A DNA stretch of 64,000 nucleotides from Mycolicibacterium tusciae JS617 (GCF_000243415.2 NZ_KI912270.1:6529837-6593836); one strand, 5' to 3'; shown: positions 29,703 to 38,617, counted from the first letter of the stretch. Translations and numbers: made by a program. Notes: generated from the sequence alone by a model not told the origin.

Positions 29703-31382
29703 ATGACTACCGCCGAATCAAAGCCGAAGCCCGTCAAGCGTCCCAAGGCCGAGGGCCAGTGGGCGCTCGGCTACCGCGAGCCGCTCAACGCCAATGAGCA
29801 GTCCAAGAAGGACGACAACCCGCTCAACGTACGGGCGCGCATCGAGAACATCTACTCCAAGAACGGCTTCGACAGCATCGACGTCGGCGATCTGCGCGGC
29901 CGATTCCGCTGGATGGGTCTTTATACCCAGCGCAAGCAGGGGTACGACGGCACCTGGACCGGTGACGACAACACCGACATACTCGAAGACCGCTACTTCA
30001 TGATGCGGGTGCGGTGCGACGGGAAGGCACTGTCTGCCGAGGCGCTGCGGACACTCGGCCAGATCTCCATCGATTTCGCCCGGGACACCGCCGACATCTC
30101 CGACCGGATGAACCTGCAGTACCACTGGCTCGCGGTCGAGAACGTCCCGGAGATCTGGCGGCGACTGGACGCGGTCGACCTGCACACCACCGAGGCGTGC
30201 GGCGACTGCCCCCGCGGCTTCCTCGGCTCCCCCCTGGCCGGTGAAGCGGTCAACGAGGTGCTCGATCCCTCAGGGGCGCTCGAGGAGATCAGCCGCCGCT
30301 ACATCGGCAACCCGGAGTACTCCAACCTGCCGCGCAAGTACAAGACGGCCATCTCCGGTCTGCAGGACGTCGCGCACGAGGTCAACGACGTCGGGTTCAT
30401 CGGGGTCGTGCACCCCGAGCACGGGCCTGGACTGGATCTGTGGGTCGGTGGCGGCCTGTCCACCAACCCGATGCTGGCCCAGCGCGTCGGCGTGTGGGTG
30501 CCGCTGGATGAGGTCCCCGATGTGTGGGAGGCCGTCACCGCGGCCTTCCGGGACTACGGCTACCGGCGCCTGCGGTCGAAGGCACGGCTGAAGTTCCTGA
30601 TCAAGGACTGGGGCGTCGAGAAATTCCGGGAAGTTCTCGAAACCGAGTACCTCGGCCGCAAACTCATCGATGGGCCGGCTCCCGACCCCGTCAAGCACCC
30701 CATCGATCACGTCGGTGTCCAGAAGCTCAAGAACGGGCTGAATGCGGTGGGCATCGCGCCGATCGCCGGGCGGGTGTCGGGCACCATCCTGACCGCGCTG
30801 GCCGATCTGATGGAGAAGGCCGGCTCGGACCGGGCACGGTTCACGCCGTACCAGAAGCTCATCCTCCTCGATGTCGCCGACGACAAGCTCGACGAGCTGA
30901 CCGCAGGGCTCGACGCCCTCGGTCTGGCATGGCAGCCGTCGCACTGGCGCAAGAACCTGATGGCGTGCACCGGTATCGAGTTCTGCAAGCTGTCGTTCAC
31001 CGAGACGCGCACCCGCGCCCAGAGCCTGGTCCCGGAGCTGGAAAAACGGCTCAACGACATCAATGCCCAACTCGACGTGCCAATCACTATCAACATCAAC
31101 GGCTGCCCGAACTCGTGCGCACGCATCCAGGTCGCCGATATCGGGTTCAAGGGCCAGATGGTCGACGACGGCGACGGACCCGAGGAGGGCTTCCAGGTGC
31201 ACCTGGGTGGCAGCCTCGGGCTCGACAGCGGGTTCGGCCGCAAATTGCGCCAGCACAAGGTGCTCTCGACCGAACTCGGCGACTACATCGACCGCATTGT
31301 GCGCAATTTCGTGAAACAACGCGAGGATGGCGAGCGTTTCGCTACGTGGGCGTTACGAGCAGACGAGGCGGATTTGCGATGA
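29703..31382 (+). CDS. sirA: Ferredoxin-dependent sulfite reductase SirA
   Basis: A 559-residue assimilatory sulfite/nitrite reductase-family enzyme that reduces sulfite to sulfide in cysteine synthesis using siroheme and a 4Fe-4S cluster. The four cluster cysteines are visible as CTGIEFC and NGCPNSC in the C-terminal half. The N-terminal half has the substrate/siroheme pocket (RNLQYHW-like DRMNLQYHWL). It is syntenic with M. tuberculosis Rv2391, is followed by cysH and che1, and so is assigned to sulfite rather than nitrite. Its ribosome binding site is inside a hairpin. Confidence 0.93.
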   Translation: MTTAESKPKPVKRPKAEGQWALGYREPLNANEQSKKDDNPLNVRARIENIYSKNGFDSIDVGDLRGRFRWMGLYTQRKQGYDGTWTGDDNTDILEDRYFMMRVRCDGKALSAEALRTLGQISIDFARDTADISDRMNLQYHWLAVENVPEIWRRLDAVDLHTTEACGDCPRGFLGSPLAGEAVNEVLDPSGALEEISRRYIGNPEYSNLPRKYKTAISGLQDVAHEVNDVGFIGVVHPEHGPGLDLWVGGGLSTNPMLAQRVGVWVPLDEVPDVWEAVTAAFRDYGYRRLRSKARLKFLIKDWGVEKFREVLETEYLGRKLIDGPAPDPVKHPIDHVGVQKLKNGLNAVGIAPIAGRVSGTILTALADLMEKAGSDRARFTPYQKLILLDVADDKLDELTAGLDALGLAWQPSHWRKNLMACTGIEFCKLSFTETRTRAQSLVPELEKRLNDINAQLDVPITININGCPNSCARIQVADIGFKGQMVDDGDGPEEGFQVHLGGSLGLDSGFGRKLRQHKVLSTELGDYIDRIVRNFVKQREDGERFATWALRADEADLR

Positions 31383-31447
31383 GCGCTGGCGCGAAGAGCG
31401 GAGAGCGGCAGATGAGCGCTGGCGCGAAGAGCGGAGAGCACAGATGA
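31379..31447 (+). repeat. MIRU-like double 33-bp element with mini-ORF joining sirA to cysH
   Basis: Two 33-bp direct repeats (31378-31410 and 31411-31443) lie between sirA and cysH. An ATG at 31379 overlaps the sirA TGA (ATGA). It opens a 22-codon ORF made of two near-identical 11-residue units (MSAGAKSGERQ and variant), whose TGA overlaps the cysH ATG (again ATGA). Each unit carries GGAGAG upstream of the next ATG, so the second unit gives cysH its ribosome binding site. Overlapping mini-ORFs of this sort define mycobacterial interspersed repetitive units. Confidence 0.85.
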
Positions 31448-32148
31448 CAGACCTTGTTCATGAGATCGACCTGATCGCGTTGGCCGAACGCGGCGCGGCG
31501 GAACTCGACGGTGCCAGTGCGAATGACCTGCTGCGCTGGACCGACGAGAACTTCGGCGGTAACTACATCGTGGCGTCCAACATGCAGGACGCGGTGCTCG
31601 TCGACCTGGCGGCCAAGGTGCGCCCCGGAGTCGACGTGCTGTTCCTGGACACCGGCTACCACTTCGTCGAGACGATCGGCACCCGGGACGCCGTCGAGGC
31701 CGTCTACGACATCAACGTCGTCAACGTGACACCGGAGAACAGCGTGGCCAAGCAGGACGAGCTGTTCGGCAAGGATCTGTTCGCGCGCGAAGCCAGTGAG
31801 TGCTGCCGGATGCGCAAGGTCGAACCGCTCTCCAAGGCGCTGCGCGGCTATTCCGCTTGGGTCACCGGCATCCGTCGGGTCGAGGCACCGACGCGGGCCA
31901 ACGCGCCGCTCATCAGCTGGGACAAGGCTTTCGGACTGGTGAAGATCAACCCGATAGCAGCGTGGTCGGACGAAGACATGCAGAACTACATCGACGCCAA
32001 CGATGTGCTCGTCAATCCGCTGGTCTTCGAAGGCTATCCGTCGATCGGCTGCGCGCCCTGCACGGCCAAGCCGGTCGAGGGCGCAGACCCGCGCAGTGGC
32101 CGGTGGGCGGGCCAGACCAAGACGGAATGTGGGCTGCACGCGTCGTGA
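31444..32148 (+). CDS. cysH: APS reductase CysH
   Basis: A 234-residue adenylylsulfate reductase that makes sulfite from APS with thioredoxin. It has the CC...CxxC pair that binds a 4Fe-4S cluster (SECCRMRKVEPL and GCAPCTAKP) and the C-terminal catalytic cysteine motif TECGLH. The cluster cysteines favour APS rather than PAPS as substrate. The ATG at 31444 is used because it overlaps the mini-ORF stop and has GGAGAG upstream. An in-frame extension back to 31327 crosses sirA and the repeat. It overlaps che1 by 4 bases. Confidence 0.94.
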   Translation: MTDLVHEIDLIALAERGAAELDGASANDLLRWTDENFGGNYIVASNMQDAVLVDLAAKVRPGVDVLFLDTGYHFVETIGTRDAVEAVYDINVVNVTPENSVAKQDELFGKDLFAREASECCRMRKVEPLSKALRGYSAWVTGIRRVEAPTRANAPLISWDKAFGLVKINPIAAWSDEDMQNYIDANDVLVNPLVFEGYPSIGCAPCTAKPVEGADPRSGRWAGQTKTECGLHAS

Positions 32149-32852
32149 CGCTGGTTTTGGCGGCACACGGCAGCGTCGACCCCCGCTCGGCGGCGGTGAC
32201 GCATGCCGTGGCCGGTCGGATCCGGCGGCTGCGGCCCTGGCTCGACGTCCGACCCGCGTTTCTCGAGAAGACCGGCCCGACCCTGAACGACGTGCTGGCG
32301 GATGTTCCGTCGGCCGTCGTCGTGCCGTTCCTGTTGGCCGACGCCTATCACGCGAGCGTGGACATCCCCGAGATGATCGAGAACTCCGGCGCCGCGGTGG
32401 AGCAAGCTGAAGTGCTGGGCGAAGATCCCGCTCTGCTGTGGGTGTTGCGGCAGCGGCTGTCTGAGATCGGGGTGTCGCCCGAAGCCGATGGCCTTGGTGT
32501 GATGGTCGTCGCGGTCGGCTCGTCGAACGCGGCCGCCAACGCCAGGACGTCGAACGTGGCACGTGCCCTGAGCGTCGGAACCCGTTGGGCGGGCGCCGAA
32601 GTCGCGTTCGCGACCCGCCCGCACCCCACCGTCGCCGAGGCCGCGGACCGGCTGCGGGCCCGCGGCGCTCGGGATCTGGTGTTCGCCCCGTGGTTCCTGG
32701 CGCACGGCGTCATCACGGATCGGGTCGCGAGCTACGCTGCAGCCCACGGTGTTCCGATGGCCGAGCCGCTGGGCTCACACAATCTGGTCGCCGCGACGGT
32801 GCTGGATCGCTTCGATGCGTGCAACGTCGGCTCCACCACCGCCGCGGCCTAG
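32145..32852 (+). CDS. che1: Sirohydrochlorin chelatase-like protein (Che1)
   Basis: A 235-residue CbiX/SirB-type chelatase that in this operon would insert iron into sirohydrochlorin to make siroheme for SirA. Two homologous halves are seen, each with a metal-binding histidine at the start or core (LVLAAHGSVDPRS; APWFLAHGVITDR), plus VPFLLADAYHASVDIPE. The GTG at 32145 overlaps the cysH TGA as GTGA and is preferred; an in-frame ATG at 32127 would lie inside cysH. It matches Rv2393 by position. Confidence 0.88.
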   Translation: MTLVLAAHGSVDPRSAAVTHAVAGRIRRLRPWLDVRPAFLEKTGPTLNDVLADVPSAVVVPFLLADAYHASVDIPEMIENSGAAVEQAEVLGEDPALLWVLRQRLSEIGVSPEADGLGVMVVAVGSSNAAANARTSNVARALSVGTRWAGAEVAFATRPHPTVAEAADRLRARGARDLVFAPWFLAHGVITDRVASYAAAHGVPMAEPLGSHNLVAATVLDRFDACNVGSTTAAA

Positions 32853-32898
32853 CGACTCGCGAACTGGTCCAGCTAGCGGGAACACGCTCAGGCCGTCG

Positions 32899-33945
32899 TC
32901 AGCGCCTCGTCATCGTCGCCACATCCGCCTTCGGCACGTCCGCACCGCCAGGGATCGCCGGAACCCGCGTCGCACGCACGTACACGGTGTCACCCTCCTT
33001 CAGTCCGAGCGCCTCGGCGTCGCCGCGGGTGATCTGCGCAGTGAACGGGGTTTTATCCGCTGCACCGATGAGTTCGACGCGAACTTCGAAGCCCAGCATC
33101 ACGATCCGGTCGATGGTCGCCCGCAATACACCGGTGGACTGGACCGAATCATCGGAGTTCGCGATGGCCATGTCGGGATTGCGACCGACTCGGATATCGT
33201 GTGGGCGCACCAAGCTGCCATTGAGGGACGAAACCGCGCCGAGAAACGACATCACGAACGCGTTGGCGGGCTTGTCATAGACATCGGTGGGTGAACCCAC
33301 CTGCTCGATGCGGCCCTTGTTGAGCACCGCGATCCTGTCGGCGACATCGAGGGCCTCTGCCTGATCGTGCGTCACGAGCACGGTGGTGACGTGCACCTCG
33401 TCGTGCAGCCGGCGAAGCCACGCCCGCAAGTCCTCGCGCACCTTGGCGTCCAGTGCGCCGAACGGCTCGTCGAGAAGCAACACCTGCGGGTCGACCGCGA
33501 GCGCTCGGGCAAGTGCCATGCGCTGACGCTGTCCGCCGGAGAGCTGGTTGGGATAACGCGTTTGGAATCCCGCGAGCCCGACGACTTCGAGGAGGTTGTC
33601 GACCTTCTCGGCGATTTCCGCCTTCGACTTCTTGCGGATCTTCAACCCGAATGCGACGTTGTCGCGAACGGTCAGATGCTTGAAGGCCGCGTAGTGCTGG
33701 AACACGAACCCGATACCGCGTCGCTGTGGCGGCACACCGGTGACGTCCTCGCCATTGATGGTGACGGTTCCGGTGTCGGGTTGGTCCAGGCCTGCGATCG
33801 CCCGCAGCAGCGTTGATTTACCCGACCCGCTGGGCCCGAGCAATGCGGTCAAGGAACCCGCCGGGACGTCGAAATCGATGTTGTCGAGAGCAGCGAAGTC
33901 GCCATAGCGTTTGTTGGCGCCCCGCACGGTGATCGCGTTCGTCAT
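32899..33945 (-). CDS. cysA: Sulfate ABC transporter ATP-binding protein CysA
   Basis: A 348-residue ATPase that powers sulfate/thiosulfate import. It has Walker [10 protein letters not shown], signature [15 protein letters not shown], Walker [13 protein letters not shown], the switch histidine in [10 protein letters not shown] and a C-terminal TOBE-like regulatory domain ending near residue 340. It is the last gene of subI-cysT-cysW-cysA, 18 bases after cysW, and converges on che1. Confidence 0.94.
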   Translation of the reverse strand: MTNAITVRGANKRYGDFAALDNIDFDVPAGSLTALLGPSGSGKSTLLRAIAGLDQPDTGTVTINGEDVTGVPPQRRGIGFVFQHYAAFKHLTVRDNVAFGLKIRKKSKAEIAEKVDNLLEVVGLAGFQTRYPNQLSGGQRQRMALARALAVDPQVLLLDEPFGALDAKVREDLRAWLRRLHDEVHVTTVLVTHDQAEALDVADRIAVLNKGRIEQVGSPTDVYDKPANAFVMSFLGAVSSLNGSLVRPHDIRVGRNPDMAIANSDDSVQSTGVLRATIDRIVMLGFEVRVELIGAADKTPFTAQITRGDAEALGLKEGDTVYVRATRVPAIPGGADVPKADVATMTRR

Positions 33946-33963
33946 AAAAACGTCTCCTCGGGC

Positions 33964-34776
33964 CTATTTGCTTGTCTTTTCGCGCCGGGCATCGAGGATC
34001 ACCTGCGCGATCAATACGACGACGGCCACCGCCATGAGCAGTGTCGAAATGGCGTACGCCCCGTACTCCGCGCCGCGGGCGTGGCGGTCGGAGACCAGCA
34101 GGGTCAGGGTCTGGGAGATGCCTGGCAGGTTCGACGACACCATGATCACCGCACCGTATTCACCGAGCGTGCGCGCGACGGTCAACACGACGCCGTACAT
34201 CAGGCCCCACTTGATGGACGGCAGCGTGATACGCCAGAACGTCTGCCATCCACTGGAACCCAATGTCGAGGCGGCTTCCTCCTGGTCGGTGCCCAACTCG
34301 TGCAGCACCGGTTCAACCTCGCGGATGACGTACGGGATCGTCACGAAAATACTGGCGAGCACGATCCCGGCGAAGCCGAATATGATCTTGATACCGAAGT
34401 CGTTCTCGAGAAAGCCGAATATGCCGGCCGAGCCCCACAGCAGGATGAGCGCAACGCCGACCACCACAGGCGACACCGCGAACGGCAGATCGATGACGGC
34501 CTGCAGCATGCTCTTGCCGCGGAACTTGTTGCGCGCCAGCACCAGCGCGGTCGGCACCCCGAAGACGACGTTGAGCGGCACCACGATCGCGACCACGATG
34601 AGCGAGAGCTGCAGTGCCGAAACGGCCGCCGGGGTGGTGATCGACTCGAAGAACGCGCCGACTCCCGGCTCGAACGTCCGCCACAGGATCAGCCCGACCG
34701 GCACGACCAGCAGCACGAAGACATACCCGAGCGCCAGGAATCGGAGCAGATACCGCATGGTGCGGGACAGCGTCAT
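33964..34776 (-). CDS. cysW: Sulfate ABC transporter permease CysW
   Basis: A 270-residue inner-membrane permease with about six transmembrane segments and the EAA loop (EEAASTLGSSGWQTFWRITLPSIKWGL) that contacts CysA. Its ATG overlaps the cysT stop (ATGA), showing coupling. Confidence 0.93.
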   Translation of the reverse strand: MTLSRTMRYLLRFLALGYVFVLLVVPVGLILWRTFEPGVGAFFESITTPAAVSALQLSLIVVAIVVPLNVVFGVPTALVLARNKFRGKSMLQAVIDLPFAVSPVVVGVALILLWGSAGIFGFLENDFGIKIIFGFAGIVLASIFVTIPYVIREVEPVLHELGTDQEEAASTLGSSGWQTFWRITLPSIKWGLMYGVVLTVARTLGEYGAVIMVSSNLPGISQTLTLLVSDRHARGAEYGAYAISTLLMAVAVVVLIAQVILDARREKTSK

Positions 34777-35651
34777 GAGGCAATTTCCTCACGCTTCGCC
34801 GCCCGCGAACCGATGGTCCGCAGGATGAAGAGGATCACGAACGAGATGGCCAGTAGCACAATCGAAACCGCGGCGGCCCCGGTGCGGTCATCGAACTCGA
34901 TGAGCTGACGGATGTACTGCGAGGAAACTTCGGTCTGGCCCGGAACCGCGCCACCGATCAAGACGACGGAGCCGTACTCACCGATCGCGCGCGAGAAGGC
35001 CAGCCCCGCACCGGATAGCAGCGACGGCATCAACGCGGGCAGAATCACCAGCCGGAAGATGGTGAAGTTGTCCGCCCCCAACGACGCCGCCGCCTCCTCG
35101 ACCTCCCGGTCCAGTTCCAGCAGCACGGGTTGCACCGAGCGAACGACGAACGGCAACGTGACGAACGCCAGCGCGATACCGATGCCCCAGATGGTCTGCT
35201 GAAGCGAAAGCCCGACGGGGCTGTTGGGCCCGTACAGCGCCAACATGACGAGGCTGGCCACGATGGTCGGCAGCGCGAACGGCAGGTCGATAATCGCGTC
35301 GACGTAGCGTTTACCCGGGAAGTTGTCTCGCGTGAGCACCCAGGCGACCATCAATCCGAAGACCGAGTTGACCACCGCTACGATCACCGACACCGTCAGC
35401 GTGACACGGAACGACTCGATGGCACCGTTGGAGCTGATGGCCTGCCAGAAGGCCGACCACCCGCCGCCCGCGGACTGCCAGACGATGGCTGCGAGAGGCA
35501 GCAGCACGATGACCGACAGCCACGTTGTGGCGACCCCCACCCGCAGCCTGCTGCTGCCGTAACGGCTCGTGAAGAAGCCGCGAGGCGGCCCGGCTCCACC
35601 GTTTCCAGTGGACTTCGGCCGGGTCGCCTCGTCGTCAAGGGCAGCTGTCAT
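34773..35651 (-). CDS. cysT: Sulfate ABC transporter permease CysT
   Basis: A 292-residue permease partner of CysW. After a polar N-terminal segment of about 35 residues there are roughly six membrane helices and an EAA loop (EEAAASLGADNFTIFRLVILPALMPSLL). It overlaps subI at the start and cysW at the end, both as ATGA. Confidence 0.93.
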   Translation of the reverse strand: MTAALDDEATRPKSTGNGGAGPPRGFFTSRYGSSRLRVGVATTWLSVIVLLPLAAIVWQSAGGGWSAFWQAISSNGAIESFRVTLTVSVIVAVVNSVFGLMVAWVLTRDNFPGKRYVDAIIDLPFALPTIVASLVMLALYGPNSPVGLSLQQTIWGIGIALAFVTLPFVVRSVQPVLLELDREVEEAAASLGADNFTIFRLVILPALMPSLLSGAGLAFSRAIGEYGSVVLIGGAVPGQTEVSSQYIRQLIEFDDRTGAAAVSIVLLAISFVILFILRTIGSRAAKREEIAS

Positions 35652-36676
35652 CCAGTCGCTTCCTTGTAGATCTTCGTGATCGAGCCATTCTCCTTGTCGA
35701 ACAACGCGGGGTCGACCTCGCTCCAGCCTCCGAGATCAGCGATCGTCCACAGCTTCTCCGGAGTCGGGAAGTCGGTGGAGAATTCTTCGGCGACCGCGGG
35801 GTCGACCGGCCGGAAGCCGGCCTGCGCCCAGATCTTCTGTCCCTCCGGGGTGTATAGGAAGTTCTTCAGTGCGTTGGCCTGCTCCAGATGGGCGCTCGAG
35901 GTGACGACCGCGACAGGGTTGTCGATCTTGAACGTCTGCGGCGGGTTGATGTGCTCGACTGGCTTGCCCTGCCGCTCGATGTTGATCGCCTCGTTCTCGT
36001 AGCTCAGCAACACATCACCGGTGCCCTGAAGGAACAGGTCAGTGGCTTCGCGGCCGGAACCTGGCCGCGTCCTGATGTGCTCACTCACCAGCTTGTTGAC
36101 GAAGTCCAGTCCGGCTTGGGCATCCTGGCCGCCATTGCTCTTCGCGGCATAGGGCGCCAACAGGTTCCACTTGGCCGAACCCGAGCTGAGCGGGCTCGGG
36201 CTGACGACCTCGAGTCCGGGCTGCAACAGGTCATCCCAGTCCTTGATGTTCTTCGGGTTGCCCTCGCGCACTACCAACGAAACCACGGAGCCGAACGGGA
36301 TCCCTTGCGTCGCGTCGGCATTCCAATCCTTGGCCACCTTGTCGGCCTTGACCAGACGCGTGATGTCGGGCTCGACCGAGAAGTTGACCAGGTCGGCGGG
36401 CTTACCGTCGACCACCGCGCGCGACTGGTCACCCGAGGCGCCGTAGGACGTGGTGACGGCAATACCCTTGCCCTCTTCGCTGGCCGAGAACGCGGGGATG
36501 ATCTTGCTCCAGCCCGGCTCCGGAACGGCGTAGGCGACAACGGTCAGCGTTGTCGATGCATCCGATTGGCCGCTGTCACCGGCGACGTCGCTGGACCCCC
36601 CGCCGCAGGCGGCGAGCAGCGTCGCGGACGCCGCTAAGACGGCGGCGGTGCGCCACGACTTGTGGATGTTGAGCAT
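35648..36676 (-). CDS. subI: Sulfate-binding lipoprotein SubI
   Basis: A 342-residue extracellular solute-binding lipoprotein that captures sulfate for CysTWA. The signal peptide ends in the lipobox LLAAC with Cys24 as the lipidated residue. Sulfate-binding family segments follow (YAVPEPGWSKIIPAF, SYGASGDQSRAVVDG, FLYTPEGQKIWAQAGFRPVDP). The ATG has AAGGAAAGG about 6 bases upstream. It is the first structural gene of the transporter operon and is preceded by a polycysteine leader ORF. Confidence 0.94.
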   Translation of the reverse strand: MLNIHKSWRTAAVLAASATLLAACGGGSSDVAGDSGQSDASTTLTVVAYAVPEPGWSKIIPAFSASEEGKGIAVTTSYGASGDQSRAVVDGKPADLVNFSVEPDITRLVKADKVAKDWNADATQGIPFGSVVSLVVREGNPKNIKDWDDLLQPGLEVVSPSPLSSGSAKWNLLAPYAAKSNGGQDAQAGLDFVNKLVSEHIRTRPGSGREATDLFLQGTGDVLLSYENEAINIERQGKPVEHINPPQTFKIDNPVAVVTSSAHLEQANALKNFLYTPEGQKIWAQAGFRPVDPAVAEEFSTDFPTPEKLWTIADLGGWSEVDPALFDKENGSITKIYKEATG

Positions 36677-36795
36677 TGGTGACCTTTCCTTGCAGGGATT
36701 ACGAGCTAGATCCCGTTACGACGGCAAGGTGACAGATCAGTATTCCGGCATTGATTCAGCCGCTACCGACACCAGACCGCGGACGGGTGTGGAGT

Positions 36796-36888
36796 TCAGC
36801 GACAACAACAGACATCAGCGACGGCAGTGAAACCCACGGCAATGAGGACCAGGATATGGCCACTCTTGTTGCCGGACGCCGTACGCAT
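36796..36888 (-). CDS. Polycysteine leader peptide upstream of subI
   Basis: A 30-codon short ORF that starts with ATG, ends in TGA and encodes Cys-Cys-Cys at residues 27-29 (ADVCCCR). It has no ribosome binding site, and a -10 box sits exactly 7 bases upstream, so it should be leaderless. It lies 119 bases before subI. Between them, CCTTGC (complement of 36724-36729) could pair with GCAAGG (complement of 36688-36693) at the edge of the subI ribosome binding site. This matches the design upstream of sirA and points to the same cysteine-responsive control of sulfate uptake. Confidence 0.83.
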   Translation of the reverse strand: MRTASGNKSGHILVLIAVGFTAVADVCCCR

Positions 36889-36895
36889 GGCGCGA

Positions 36896-36901
36896 ACAAT
36901 A
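36896..36901 (-). promoter_or_regulatory. -10 element for the leaderless subI leader
   Basis: TATTGT on the minus strand lies 7 bases before the leader ATG, the same geometry as the -10 box before the sirA leader. No clear -35 is visible. Confidence 0.6.
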
Positions 36902-36932
36902 ACAGAGTCTTCCCAGGTGTTCCGTCCCGGGC

Positions 36933-37028
36933 TTAGCCGACTTGCCGAGTAACCAGCCACATCACGATCACCAGCACGACGAGGATGACCAGCACCAACG
37001 TCACCCTCGAGCGCGGCATGCCGCTCAT
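36933..37028 (-). CDS. Small single-span membrane protein (31 aa)
   Basis: A 31-codon ORF with the start ATG overlapping the stop of a mini-ORF (ATGA) and ending in TAA. After a short basic N terminus (MPRSR) it is one hydrophobic helix (TLVLVILVVLVIVMWLV) and a short polar tail. An internal ATG at 37019 would give 28 residues. It is too small to have a recognised family. The membrane helix, clean start/stop and coupling to the upstream gene argue that it is real. Confidence 0.55.
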   Translation of the reverse strand: MSGMPRSRVTLVLVILVVLVIVMWLVTRQVG

Positions 37029-37057
37029 CGGCCATCACTCTTCGCGCGAGCGCTCAT
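37025..37057 (-). repeat. MIRU-like 33-bp element with mini-ORF
   Basis: An 11-codon mini-ORF (MSARAKSDGR) has its ATG overlapping the TGA of the 67-residue gene and its TGA overlapping the ATG of the 31-residue gene, both as ATGA. Its sequence is the same type as the 33-bp units between sirA and cysH (MSAGAKSGER), and the length is the same. Confidence 0.75.
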
Positions 37058-37257
37058 CGGCCATCAACGTCCTGGTCGTTGTGCCGAACCCGGCGCAATA
37101 CCCGTATCCCGTTACCCAGTGCCCCGTCGAGCACCACGGCGACGCCGTACGCCAACGCCAGCACGACCGGCATCACCACGGCGGTCTGGGCGACGAAGGG
37201 CAGTCCGGAGAGCCACAGCTCGACACCGTCCCACCAACTGAGAAAGCCGCCCATCAC
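37054..37257 (-). CDS. Small conserved membrane protein (Rv2401A-like by position)
   Basis: A 67-residue protein with one or two hydrophobic segments (LPFVAQTAVVMPVVLALAYGVAVVLDGAL) and a basic, polar C terminus. It occupies the place of the small membrane gene Rv2401A between subI and the glucoamylase in M. tuberculosis. No enzymatic motif is seen. It is divergent from the flavoprotein gene with a 29-base gap and coupled through the mini-ORF element to the next small gene. Confidence 0.7.
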   Translation of the reverse strand: MMGGFLSWWDGVELWLSGLPFVAQTAVVMPVVLALAYGVAVVLDGALGNGIRVLRRVRHNDQDVDGR

Positions 37258-37286
37258 GCCAGACTATTCGATGCGAAAATATCCGC

Positions 37287-38552
37287 GTGCCGGCCGACCT
37301 CGAGAGCAGTGCCAGCTCAGCCAGGCCCACGTGCATCGTCGCCGGTGGCGGACCCGCGGGGATCATGCTCGGACTGCTGCTGGCCCGCGGAGGCGTAGAC
37401 GTGACCGTCATGGAGAAACATGCGGATTTTCTGCGCGACTTCCGCGGCGACACCGTGCACGCCAGCACCCTGCGCCTGCTCGACGAACTGAGGCTGGCAT
37501 CCGAGTTCGCGCGAATGCCGCACCGCGAGATCGACACTTTGACGATGAGCGTTCAGGGCACCGAGGTGAATATCGACCTGAGCCGGATTCCCGGCCCGCA
37601 CAAGCACATTGCCCTCGTGCCGCAATGGGATTTCCTCGAGCTGCTGGCCGCCGCCGCCGAGAAGGAGCCGACGTTCCGGCTGCTACGCAGCACCGAGGTG
37701 CTCGGACCGGTAATGGGCGCAGGCACGCGGAAAGACACGGTGATCGGGGTCCGTTACCGCGCCGCCGACGGCGAGGTACGGGAGATGCATGCGGCGCTGA
37801 CGGTCGCGTGCGACGGCCGCTCCTCGACGCTTCGCACCGCGATGGGTCTGCGGCCGAGAAGCTTCGGGGCGCCGATGGACGTGTGGTGGTTCCGGCTCCC
37901 GCGCGATGCTGACGATCCCCACGGCCTGGCCGGCGTCCTTGGCACCGGCGCGGCGCAGATCGCCATTGACCGCGGCGACTACTACCAATGCGCCTACGTG
38001 ATCCCGAAGGGTCGCGACGCCGAACTCCGCGCGCAGGGCATCGAAGCACTGCACCGGGGTGTGGTGGCGTTGGCTCCGTGGCTGGCCGGCCACATCGACG
38101 CGTTGACGTCGTTCGACGACGTCAAACTGCTCGACGTGCAGCTCAACAGGCTGCGGCGCTGGTACTGCGATGGACTGTTGTTGATCGGCGATGCCGCCCA
38201 TGCCATGTCCCCGGTCGGCGGCGTGGGGATCAACCTCGCGGTCGCAGACGCCGTCGCGGCGGCGCGAACGCTCGCGGGTCCGCTGCGGGCAGGCGAGGTC
38301 TCCACCAGGCACTTGGCCCGAATTCAAGCCCGACGCTGGCTGCCTGCGGCGCTGATCCAGGCGGTGCAGCGCGTCGTGCACAGCCGCATTATCGCGGTGG
38401 CCGTCGACGTCGAAGGGACCTCAACCGGACAGGCCAGACCCCCACTGCTGGTGCGGATCGCCGCCCGGTTCCGCCCGTTGCGCACCGCGGCTGGATACGG
38501 GATCGCGATCGGGCCGCTACCCGAACATGTGCCGAAGTTCGCCCGGCGCTGA
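37287..38552 (+). CDS. FAD-dependent monooxygenase (PHBH type)
   Basis: A 421-residue flavoprotein of the aromatic hydroxylase/UbiH class. It has the N-terminal Rossmann motif VAGGGPAGIMLGLLLARGG, the DG-type segment TVACDGRSSTLR and the second FAD motif LLIGDAAHAMSPVGGVGIN. The substrate is unknown. The GTG start gives about 12 residues before the first beta-strand. It precedes the glucoamylase gene in the same direction with a 65-base gap. Confidence 0.88.
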   Translation: MPADLESSASSARPTCIVAGGGPAGIMLGLLLARGGVDVTVMEKHADFLRDFRGDTVHASTLRLLDELRLASEFARMPHREIDTLTMSVQGTEVNIDLSRIPGPHKHIALVPQWDFLELLAAAAEKEPTFRLLRSTEVLGPVMGAGTRKDTVIGVRYRAADGEVREMHAALTVACDGRSSTLRTAMGLRPRSFGAPMDVWWFRLPRDADDPHGLAGVLGTGAAQIAIDRGDYYQCAYVIPKGRDAELRAQGIEALHRGVVALAPWLAGHIDALTSFDDVKLLDVQLNRLRRWYCDGLLLIGDAAHAMSPVGGVGINLAVADAVAAARTLAGPLRAGEVSTRHLARIQARRWLPAALIQAVQRVVHSRIIAVAVDVEGTSTGQARPPLLVRIAARFRPLRTAAGYGIAIGPLPEHVPKFARR

Positions 38553-38617
38553 CCTGCGACCGCGGGACACCCACCCGATTAGTGGACGCCGGGCAGGTCG
38601 GCAGCGATGATGTGCGA

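Noticed and set aside
29703..31382. Assignment of the siroheme reductase as nitrite reductase
   Set aside because: Family members can be either, but linkage to cysH, che1 and a cysteine-codon leader favours sulfite.
37988..38617. Extension of the glucoamylase frame upstream
   Set aside because: It lies inside the flavoprotein gene and reads as Arg-rich nonsense; the family N terminus starts after 38618.
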